Of a DNA stretch of 8,129 bases, positions 1 through 6,141 are shown piece after piece (the first letter of the stretch is position 1; every line of letters starts with the position of its first letter). A program made the position numbers and the translations under genes. Below the pieces are notes generated by a model. That model was given only the letters and a program-made list of their open reading frames with translations, did no database searches and had not been told where the DNA came from. The stretch comes from JBBKXP01 sp038323615 (GTDB taxonomy: Bacteria; Pseudomonadota; Alphaproteobacteria; Rhodobacterales; Rhodobacteraceae), in assembly GCA_038323615.1 (NCBI GenBank), contig JBBQHC010000132.1, positions 1 through 8,129 of the forward strand, given 5' to 3'.

Positions 1-244
1 ACAGATCGTCAACCGTGGTCCCGATCCCCTCGTCGGAAAGGGCCAACACCATCGCCTCGGTCACGGCGCCGCAGGACAGGCCAGCGTCCGCCCCGGTCGG
101 GTCGCCCACCGCCAGCCCGACCGACAGATCGCAAGCCAGCAACAGGCCGCCACCATCGCGCCGCCAGCGCCCCGGCTGGGTGTTGTGGACCGTCGGGGCC
201 AGCGCCGCCCGCGTGACCATCCGCGCCAAGGTCGCGTCATCCAT
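1..244 (-). CDS. Nitroreductase-family protein, N-terminal part (cut by window edge)
   Basis: The first 81 codons are visible; the rest lies beyond position 1. I translated the minus strand from the ATG at 244-242. Residues 15-24 (LAPTVHNTQP) match the FMN-binding N-terminal motif of Acg-like nitroreductases, usually APSxHNTQPW. Residues 48-60 (DPTGADAGLSCGA) match the second conserved block, usually DPxGRExxxSCGAA. Such enzymes are FMN-dependent oxidoreductases, or flavin-binding proteins of unknown substrate. The Trp that normally follows QP is Gly25 here, with Trp at 27. The start is supported by GAGGG seven bases upstream and by a one-base overlap (TGATG) with the stop of the upstream membrane-protein gene, indicating translational coupling. 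It is the last visible gene of the GNAT-like/ThiF/membrane-protein operon. Nitroreductase and E1-like domains are fused in mycobacterial Rv1355c-type proteins, which supports the call. Family assignment is fairly secure; substrate is unknown. Confidence 0.72.
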   Translation of the reverse strand, partial: MDDATLARMVTRAALAPTVHNTQPGRWRRDGGGLLLACDLSVGLAVGDPTGADAGLSCGAVTEAMVLALSDEGIGTTVDDL

Positions 245-1431
245 CACCCTGCCCTCTGCATCAGAACCGCCATCCGTTGCACTGCCTGCAATTCAAGCTC
301 TGCCACGGGCGAAGCCGCCAGACCAGGCAATGACAACGCCACCAGCAGCAGCGGGTCATGGCGGGCCAAAATGATGTGGGTCGCGGCGTAGCGGTCGAAC
401 AGATGGGCAATATGGTCATCTGCGGCACCGCCAAGGTTGGGCGGGCTTGCGCGGCGCAGGACCGGGGCGGTGGCGAACACGTCGGCCAGCACAGTGCCAT
501 CCAGATCTGCCAACGCCGCAGTATCGACCAGCACCGCCCCGTCGACCAGTGGATGCGCCTGCAGTCCGCGCAGGAAATCAACCGCGTCGTCGCCGCCTTC
601 CGCCAGATATCGCAACAGTGAAAGACTGCGAACTTCGGCTCGCAAAGCACTGGCATCGTTTAATATTGTTGCCGCCAACATGGCCGCAAGACAGATTGCC
701 AGTGCCTGCACCGCTGCATCAAAATCGAACCGCGCCAGAAACGAGATAAAGCCGCCCGCCAGCAGTGCGGCCAGCACGATCACGCAAAACGCCGCCAGCG
801 CCGCGCCACCGGTCTGGGCCCGGCCCAGCGAAATCGCCAGCCAACACAGGAACAGCACCGCCAGCGGCGACACCTGCACCGGCAGCCCGACTTGCACGAT
901 CAGGAAATCCGCCGCCACCAACGGGATCAGCAGGAACAGCGACAGACCAAGGCGCACCGCCATGCGATTTTCGGCATGGGCCAGCGAGGCGCGGTGGCGG
1001 GTCGCAATCATCCAACCAGCGGCACCGAATGCCGCCATCTGGAACGACAACATCCCCCAAAGCCACCACCCGTCGATCAGGCCCGCTGGGACAAAGGCCA
1101 GCACCGCGAACACCGCCGTCCCCACCGCCACCGCCAACTTGATGACCGGGTGGGCGTGGCGCCGCAGCAGGCCTTCGGTCAGCAGGATCACCGCCAGCGG
1201 GATCAGCGCCGCACCGAGCCTGATCAGAGCCTGAAATCCGGTGCCGCCGGTCAACCCGACCAAGGCGCGCCCGGCAAACAGCAGCATTGTCACCCGGATA
1301 CCGAACAGGAAACGCCGATTGATCGGATCGTCGCGATCGCCGCTGGCGATGGTCTGTTGCAGCACCCCCAGCCCGACAAGGACTGCGAGCGACAAAAAGA
1401 TATCGGTCAGATAAGGCGCCGCGGCGATCAT
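244..1431 (-). CDS. Polytopic membrane protein with C-terminal soluble domain, function unknown
   Basis: This 395-residue protein starts at the ATG at 1431, which overlaps the ThiF stop by 4 nt (ATGA). An in-frame start at 1488 is possible but would extend far into the ThiF gene. Residues 1-256 hold about eight or nine hydrophobic segments, roughly 8-25, 41-60, 69-88, 96-118, 121-141, 160-180, 187-203, 208-231 and 238-256. Short charged loops such as GDRDDPINRR (31-40) and RHRASLAHAENR separate them. Residues 257-395 are soluble and probably cytoplasmic. They begin with a helical linker (ALRAEVRSLSLLRYL) and continue as an alternating strand/helix region that might be a degenerate GAF-like sensor domain. 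I see no histidine-kinase H-box, no ATPase N/G boxes, no GGDEF/EAL motif and no transporter signature. The topology resembles the membrane sensor half of 7TM-type signalling proteins, but it could equally be a transporter or a scaffold for the neighbouring enzymes. Tight overlaps on both sides tie it to the ThiF and nitroreductase genes. Confidence 0.8.
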   Translation of the reverse strand: MIAAAPYLTDIFLSLAVLVGLGVLQQTIASGDRDDPINRRFLFGIRVTMLLFAGRALVGLTGGTGFQALIRLGAALIPLAVILLTEGLLRRHAHPVIKLAVAVGTAVFAVLAFVPAGLIDGWWLWGMLSFQMAAFGAAGWMIATRHRASLAHAENRMAVRLGLSLFLLIPLVAADFLIVQVGLPVQVSPLAVLFLCWLAISLGRAQTGGAALAAFCVIVLAALLAGGFISFLARFDFDAAVQALAICLAAMLAATILNDASALRAEVRSLSLLRYLAEGGDDAVDFLRGLQAHPLVDGAVLVDTAALADLDGTVLADVFATAPVLRRASPPNLGGAADDHIAHLFDRYAATHIILARHDPLLLVALSLPGLAASPVAELELQAVQRMAVLMQRAG

Positions 1432-2294
1432 TGCGTCAGCCGTTGCAGAAACCGGCGCACCACCGGCCGGATCAGGGCCGCCAGCCACGCCGGGCGCGGC
1501 CGCTCGACCCGGGCCCGGTAGGGGTTGAAAAACCAGCCCCGGTTGTCCGCCCCGCGCGGTCGGCCCAGCACCGCGTTGACCACTTCGTAGGCCATCAACT
1601 GCCCGGTCGTGATGACCATTGGCGCGAACGACATCCGGCTGCGTTTGCCTGCAACCACATCACCGACAAGGTCCATGTCGATGTAATGGCGGGCCGACGA
1701 GTTGATCACCACATAGGTCGCTTCGGCCAAAAACACGTACGCCCGTTGGTCGTCGGTCAGTTTGTCCCAGGCGGTGTCGACGGTGGGATAACGCATCCGC
1801 GCCTCGTGCGACTGATCGCCCGGTGCGGTCACGTAGATTGACGGCAGGGGCGACGCATAGGCGTCGATCACCGATTTGCCCAAGGCCCGCGCCCGGCGAT
1901 ACAGCAGCAGCGACGCCCCCAGATCGTCGGTGCCGTTGACCACGACCGCCGCCGCGTTGATGCAATCGTCGACATGGTCAACCCAGTCGCCATGCCAGAC
2001 GGTCACGGTCATGCCGGGGTTGATGCGGGCGCAAGCCTCTGCCGTTGCTTCGGCTTTGTGCCGCCCGATGGTCTCGGCAAAGGCAAAGACCTGACGGTTC
2101 AGGTTGCTCACCTCGAAATGGTCGATATCGGCGATGATCAGATGCCCGACCCCGATCCGCGCCAGCGCCATGATGCAGGCCCCGCCCATACCCCCGGTGC
2201 CGCAGACGAACACGGTCGCCCCGCGCAAAGCCGCCTGCTCGGCCTCGGTCACGAAACCGGTGTTGCGCCGGGTCATATCGGCATAGTCAAACAT
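1428..2294 (-). CDS. ThiF/E1-like (UBA/THIF-type) adenylyltransferase, non-canonical
   Basis: This 288-residue protein has the Rossmann-type adenylation fold of the ThiF/MoeB/E1 superfamily, which activates a carboxylate with ATP. Visible motifs are the N-terminal RRN (9-11, the usual arginine region), the nucleotide loop GTGGMGG (32-38), the signature DIDHFEVSNLNRQ (56-68, with Asp56, Asp58, Asn66, Arg67 and Gln68), Lys80 in GRHKAEA, and NGTDD (120-124). Residues 222-243 match the final conserved core helix. The only cysteines are at 31, 40, 88 and 111. There is therefore no Cys at the place of the thioester/persulfide cysteine of ThiF or E1, and no CxxC zinc pairs. Residues 160-220 form an insert not typical of ThiF. 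The ATG at 2294 gives an 8-nt overlap with the upstream gene. No clear SD precedes it, so translational coupling is likely; a start at 2393 would overlap the upstream gene extensively. The substrate is unknown. It is not thiamine ThiF or MoeB by context, as there is no ThiS/MoaD-like gene nearby. Confidence 0.85.
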   Translation of the reverse strand: MFDYADMTRRNTGFVTEAEQAALRGATVFVCGTGGMGGACIMALARIGVGHLIIADIDHFEVSNLNRQVFAFAETIGRHKAEATAEACARINPGMTVTVWHGDWVDHVDDCINAAAVVVNGTDDLGASLLLYRRARALGKSVIDAYASPLPSIYVTAPGDQSHEARMRYPTVDTAWDKLTDDQRAYVFLAEATYVVINSSARHYIDMDLVGDVVAGKRSRMSFAPMVITTGQLMAYEVVNAVLGRPRGADNRGWFFNPYRARVERPRPAWLAALIRPVVRRFLQRLTQ

Positions 2295-3243
2295 CGTGGG
2301 GACCGTGGCGGGGGCGCAGCGACCCGAATTGTTTGGTGCTGTCAGACCAATGCACCACCGGCAGGATAAGGCGGCGCAGCGCCACAAGCGCACCCGTCAA
2401 CAGCAGCCCTAGCAACGCCGATTTCGGCACCTCGCGGGTCAGATATTTGCGGATCGCGGACATATCCAGACGGCCCAGCTGCAACAGGTCGTCGCCGCGA
2501 TCATAGTCCAACTGGTCGCGGCAAAAGGCGTTATAGCGGTCGTCGCGGTGATGCGCCGCGATCTCGAAACTTTTCTTGAGATCGTCCGAGCCGCCGGTAT
2601 AGGCGTTGGTGATCACGAACCGATCCTCGTCAAACCCCGCCTCCGGCCCGACGCCAAAGACATGCCGCTGCCCCGCCATGATCCGGCGGGCCAGCAGCTG
2701 ATGGGTAAGGGTCCGCCGTCCGGCACCGGGACCGGGCCAGATGTCCGAAAAAATTTCTGATACCATGCCCACCACCGCAGGCACCTGCGTCACGTTGGAA
2801 ATCCATACCGGGCGGAACTGGTGGCGGATGAAGACCAGAAAGCAGGTCAGGCCGTAGAGCACCCATGACAGGCTCTTGCTGCGCTCGTCGGGATCGACCA
2901 TGACCAAACCCAGATGCAGCACCTCGGTTGGTCGCGGCTGCGTCGCCACCTGCATCACGGCCAGCGCATTGAAGGCGACAGGCGCTCCATCGGCGCGGCG
3001 CACGAGTGTCACGATGGTATCGGCCAGCCGCGTTTTGTCACCGGAAAACACGCCATAGGTCAGGCTGCCCGCCGCAAGGGTCTTGGACGCAATGGTGCGC
3101 AGATCGCCCGAAAGTGCCGCCAGTTCGGCGGGCGTCATCCACAGGCCGGGGCGTTCGACGATCCGCACGGTCAGGTCGCCGCCGGTGCGCAGGCTGACAT
3201 CCATGTGGCGCCGCCCCAGTGCCTTGAAAACCGTGCCGATCAC
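2287..3243 (-). CDS. Conserved hypothetical, possible GNAT/FeeM-like acyltransferase with C-terminal hydrophobic helix
   Basis: With the GTG at 3243 this is a 318-residue protein. The ORF stays open to a GTG at 3342, but those first codons include TTA, TCT and CCT, unlike the rest, and no SD precedes them. AGGG lies eight bases before the GTG at 3243. An ATG at 3204 (MDVSLRTGG) is a further alternative. The middle of the protein looks like a GNAT fold: a strand APVAFNALAVMQV, then LHLGLVMVDPDERSKSLS running into a helix (resembling the acyl-CoA-binding motif A), then a strand and helix (PVWISNVTQVPAVVGMVSEIF). LuxI-type and FeeM-type N-acyl amino acid synthases share this fold, but I cannot place the protein firmly in either. 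A hydrophobic stretch near the C-terminus (SALLGLLLTGALVALRRLILPVV) could anchor it to the membrane. It is the first gene of the operon, overlapping the ThiF-like gene by 8 nt. The gene itself is well supported; the function is tentative. Confidence 0.75.
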   Translation of the reverse strand: MIGTVFKALGRRHMDVSLRTGGDLTVRIVERPGLWMTPAELAALSGDLRTIASKTLAAGSLTYGVFSGDKTRLADTIVTLVRRADGAPVAFNALAVMQVATQPRPTEVLHLGLVMVDPDERSKSLSWVLYGLTCFLVFIRHQFRPVWISNVTQVPAVVGMVSEIFSDIWPGPGAGRRTLTHQLLARRIMAGQRHVFGVGPEAGFDEDRFVITNAYTGGSDDLKKSFEIAAHHRDDRYNAFCRDQLDYDRGDDLLQLGRLDMSAIRKYLTREVPKSALLGLLLTGALVALRRLILPVVHWSDSTKQFGSLRPRHGPHDV

Positions 3244-3361
3244 CTGTGACGCCCTGCCAGAGTTTAAGGGCAGGTTAGGCAGCGTGCGAACCCGGCACAA
3301 GGGCGACGAAACCTGTTGCTGGCGCGGAATGAAATTTGACACAGACGGCGATATCGCAAAG

Positions 3362-3378
3362 CGCCCGAACTTGGGGCG
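3362..3378 (-). terminator. Weak hairpin downstream of xylA, possible terminator
   Basis: On the minus strand, CGCCC and GGGCG form a 5-bp GC stem with a 7-base loop (CAAGTTC). It lies about 30 bases after the xylA TAA stop. It is followed by only CTTTGCG, a very short T run, so it may be an attenuating or Rho-assisted end rather than a strong intrinsic terminator. Confidence 0.3.
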
Positions 3379-3389
3379 AATTGCAATTC
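3378..3389. promoter_or_regulatory. Perfect 12-bp palindrome in the xylA downstream gap
   Basis: GAATTGCAATTC is identical on both strands and sits between the xylA stop and the second operon, next to the weak hairpin. It is AT-rich in a GC-rich setting and could bind a dimeric regulator. No matching known operator is recognised, and one occurrence alone is weak evidence. Confidence 0.25.
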
Positions 3390-3408
3390 AACTGAAGGTC
3401 ATTCCGCT

Positions 3409-4701
3409 TTAGACGTAGCGGTTCACAAGGTTTTCCAGCCGCTCCTGCCGTCCGGATTTCGGTGCCGGATTGATCCCGTCTTTCAACACCCGGTCCGTGA
3501 TCGTCGCCAAATCCATGCCCAGCAGATCGGACGTTTCCCAGTCCGCATAGCGTGCGTCTCGCGCCGCCTCAAGCTTGCCATCGGTCAGCATTGCCGCCGC
3601 CGCCTTGAGGCCTGCCGCGCAGCAGTCCATCGCGCCGGCGTGGGCCAGAATGAGGTCCGCCGGATCCAGCGATTGCCGCCGCACCTTGGCGTCGAAATTG
3701 GTGCCGCCAGTGCTGAACCCGCCCGCCTGCAAGACCTCGTAATAGGCCAGCGTCATTTCCGGCACGTTGGTCGGAAACTGGTCGGTGTCCCAGCCCGATT
3801 GATAGTCGTTCTTGTTCATGTCGATCGACCCAAAGATGCCCAAGGCACGGGCCAGCGCCAGTTCGTGTTCAAACGAATGGCCGGCCAAGATCGCATGGCC
3901 CTGTTCGATATTGACCTGCACTTCCTTCTCAAGGCCAAAGTCCTTGAGAAAACCGTAAACCGTCGCCACGTCATAGTCATACTGGTGCTTTGACGGCTCC
4001 TGCGGTTTTGGTTCGATCAGGATCGCACCCTTGAAACCCATCTTGTGCTTGTACTCGACGACCATCTGCAAGAACCGCCCGGCCTGGGCCCGTTCGCGTT
4101 TCAGATCGGTGTTCAGCAGGGTTTCATAGCCTTCACGCCCGCCCCACAGAACATAGTTTTCGCCGCCCAGTTTCATCGTCGCGTCCATGCAGGATTTCAC
4201 TGTCGCGGCGGAAAACGCATAGACCTCCGGGTCGGGGTTGGTCGCCGCACCCGACATAAACCGGCGGTGCGAAAACAGGTTGGCGGTGCCCCAAAGCAGC
4301 TTGACCCCGGTCTGCTCCATCTTGGCCGCGAAATAGTCAGTGATTTCTTCGAGGCCGCGCTGGTTTTCGGCGAAATCCTTGCCCTCGGGGCGCACATCGG
4401 CATCGTGGAAACAGAAATACGGGACGCCCAAAATCTGGAACATCTCAAAGGCTACATCAGCCTTGAGTTTCGCCGCATCCATCCCGTCCTTGAACCAAGG
4501 CCGATCAAAGGTCTGGCCGCCGAACGGGTCGCCGCCCTGCCACGCGAACGAATGCCAATAAGCGACGGCAAAGCGCAGGTGATCCTTCATCGCTTTGCCC
4601 ATGACCACTTCGTCAGGGTTGTAGTGGCGGAACGCATAATCATTGTCTGATTGCGGCCCCTCGTAGCGGATCGCGGGGATGCCTTTAAAAAAGTCTGTCA
4701 T
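3409..4701 (-). CDS. xylA: Xylose isomerase
   Basis: This is a cytoplasmic, metal-dependent enzyme interconverting D-xylose and D-xylulose (EC 5.3.1.5). The 430 residues are close to the 440 of E. coli XylA, and key residues sit two positions earlier than in that enzyme. The catalytic pair is His99/Asp102 in FCFHDADV. WGGREGYE is at 186-193. The metal ligands are Glu230 (with Lys232 in EPKP), Glu266, His269, Asp294, Asp305, Asp307 (GWDTDQF) and Asp337 (NFDAKVRR). All are present, so the enzyme should be active and belongs to the longer class II isomerases. A small difference is QGHA at 267-270, where E. coli has ANHA. The ATG at 4701 overlaps the xylB stop by 4 nt (ATGA) and has AAGGA nine bases upstream inside xylB. 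It is the last gene of the operon; the TAA stop is followed by an intergenic gap. Confidence is very high. Confidence 0.97.
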   Translation of the reverse strand: MTDFFKGIPAIRYEGPQSDNDYAFRHYNPDEVVMGKAMKDHLRFAVAYWHSFAWQGGDPFGGQTFDRPWFKDGMDAAKLKADVAFEMFQILGVPYFCFHDADVRPEGKDFAENQRGLEEITDYFAAKMEQTGVKLLWGTANLFSHRRFMSGAATNPDPEVYAFSAATVKSCMDATMKLGGENYVLWGGREGYETLLNTDLKRERAQAGRFLQMVVEYKHKMGFKGAILIEPKPQEPSKHQYDYDVATVYGFLKDFGLEKEVQVNIEQGHAILAGHSFEHELALARALGIFGSIDMNKNDYQSGWDTDQFPTNVPEMTLAYYEVLQAGGFSTGGTNFDAKVRRQSLDPADLILAHAGAMDCCAAGLKAAAAMLTDGKLEAARDARYADWETSDLLGMDLATITDRVLKDGINPAPKSGRQERLENLVNRYV

Positions 4702-6140
4702 GGTTTCAAGTCCTTGATGGCGGTGTAACTGGCACGGTAGCGGGCGTGGGCGGCGGCGAACGCATCCGACAGCCCCGCGACGGGGTCGATGGTGCGGGCA
4801 ATGGCGGGCAGCGTGGCGATTTCCGCCCCGGCCCCGGTCGCCGCCATCATCCCCAGACGGGCGGCCCCGAACGCGCCGCCGAAATCACCCGCGACGGGAA
4901 TTTCGATCCGGATGCCCAGCGAGGTGGCAATTGCCTGCACCCAATAATCCGATTTCGACCCGCCACCGACCGCGATCAGCCGGTCGATCTTTGTCCCGGT
5001 CGAGGTCAGGGCGTCGAAACTGTCGCGAATGGCATGGGTGACGCCCTCGAGCACCGAACGGGTCAGGGCGGTGCGGTCGCTGGCGTGGTCAAGATGCAGG
5101 AACGCGCCGCGAATACGCGCATCGTTATGCGGTGTGCGTTCACCGCCCAGATACGGCAGGAACACGGTGCGACCGGGGGCGGCGAGCGGCCCCAGATCGC
5201 GGGTCAGCGCCGTCGCAGGTTGCCCGGCGATCCCCGCGAACCAGTTCAGCGCGTCGGCAGCGGCCAAAATCACACCCATCTGGTGCCAAGTACCCGGCAG
5301 GGCGTGGCAGAAAGTATGCACCGCCGAACCGGGATCGGGCTGATAGGCGTCCGATGCGGCGAACAGCACGCCGGAAGTCCCGAGACTGACGAAAGCCTGC
5401 CCCGATTTGACCACCCCGACCCCGACCGCGCTGGCTGCGTTGTCGCCGCCACCGCCGGCCACGACGACACCTTTGGGCAGGCCCCAACGTGTCGCCAGTG
5501 CGTCGCGCAGTTCGCCCGACACCTGCGAGCCTTCGACGAGGCGCGGCATCTGGGCGCGGGTCAGATGCGTGGCCGCCAGCAGTCCGTCGTCCCAGTCGCG
5601 CCTTCCCACGTCCAGCCAGCTGGTTCCGGCGGCATCCGACAATTCCGCCACCGCCTCGCCGATCAGCCAAAGTCGCAGGTAATCCTTTGGCAGCAATACT
5701 TTGGCGACCTTTGCGAATATATCTGGTTCATGTTTCTTGACCCACGCCAGTTTCGGCGCGGTGAACCCCGGAAACACGATGTTGCCGGTCTTGGCGCGAA
5801 ACTGCGGGTCGGCGTCCAACGCTGCGGCTTCGGCCGCCGACCTTGTGTCGTTCCACAGGATGCAGGGGCGCAGCACGTCACCGCCTGCATCGATCAGGGT
5901 CGCGCCGTGCATATGACCGCTCAGGCCGATGGCCCGGACTGCGCCCAGATCTGACTTGGCCGCCAGCCCGCGCATCACCGCCTCGCAGGCCTCCAGCCAG
6001 TCCGCAGGGGCCTGTTCCGACCAGCCGTCAGCGGGGCGGCTGACCACCAAAGCCGCTGTCGCCTCGGCCAGCACTTCTTGCGTGTCGTCGATCAGAATGG
6101 CCTTGAGGGAGGATGTCCCCAGATCCAGTCCGACGAACAT
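4698..6140 (-). CDS. xylB: Xylulokinase
   Basis: This FGGY-family sugar kinase phosphorylates D-xylulose with ATP to xylulose 5-phosphate (EC 2.7.1.17). Its 480 residues match the 484 of E. coli XylB. The N-terminal phosphate loop GLDLGTSS holds Asp6. SGHMHGA (74-80) and ILWNDTR (94-100) are the sugar-binding segments specific to xylulokinases. The catalytic base is Asp233 in GGGGDNAA, at the same number as in E. coli. The C-terminal ATPase half has SLGTSGV (252-258), LGGERTPHND (331-340) and the adenosine motif GGGSKSDYW (392-400). One base separates its ATG from the xylG-like stop (TGACATG), and its end overlaps xylA by 4 nt, so translation is probably coupled on both sides. No strong SD is seen, only GGCGG a few bases upstream. 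Nothing looks damaged. Confidence 0.96.
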   Translation of the reverse strand: MFVGLDLGTSSLKAILIDDTQEVLAEATAALVVSRPADGWSEQAPADWLEACEAVMRGLAAKSDLGAVRAIGLSGHMHGATLIDAGGDVLRPCILWNDTRSAAEAAALDADPQFRAKTGNIVFPGFTAPKLAWVKKHEPDIFAKVAKVLLPKDYLRLWLIGEAVAELSDAAGTSWLDVGRRDWDDGLLAATHLTRAQMPRLVEGSQVSGELRDALATRWGLPKGVVVAGGGGDNAASAVGVGVVKSGQAFVSLGTSGVLFAASDAYQPDPGSAVHTFCHALPGTWHQMGVILAAADALNWFAGIAGQPATALTRDLGPLAAPGRTVFLPYLGGERTPHNDARIRGAFLHLDHASDRTALTRSVLEGVTHAIRDSFDALTSTGTKIDRLIAVGGGSKSDYWVQAIATSLGIRIEIPVAGDFGGAFGAARLGMMAATGAGAEIATLPAIARTIDPVAGLSDAFAAAHARYRASYTAIKDLKP

Positions 6141-6141
6141 G

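Noticed and set aside
437..1234. Long plus-strand ORF of 265 codons opposite the membrane-protein gene
   Set aside because: It is antisense to a gene with clear membrane segments and tight operon junctions. Its product is a low-complexity Ala/Ser/Thr/Arg mix, as expected for a shadow frame in GC-rich DNA.
244..1431. Sensor histidine kinase identity for the membrane protein
   Set aside because: No H-box histidine motif and no N, G1 or G2 ATP-binding boxes are visible in the C-terminal 135 residues.
1428..2294. Thiamine or molybdenum cofactor role (thiF or moeB) for the E1-like gene
   Set aside because: The catalytic and zinc cysteines are missing, and no ThiS/MoaD-like, thiG or moaE gene is nearby.
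3244..3342. N-terminal extension of the GNAT-like protein to the GTG at 3342
   Set aside because: No ribosome binding site precedes it, its codons (TTA, TCT, CCT) differ from the rest of the gene, and it overlaps a likely promoter/leader region. It is not excluded.
4045..4650. Plus-strand ORF of 201 codons opposite xylA
   Set aside because: xylA is unmistakable on the minus strand. The open plus frame reflects codon bias.
4746..5954. Plus-strand ORF of 402 codons opposite xylB
   Set aside because: xylB has every catalytic motif on the other strand. The plus-strand translation has no recognisable domain and is an antisense shadow.
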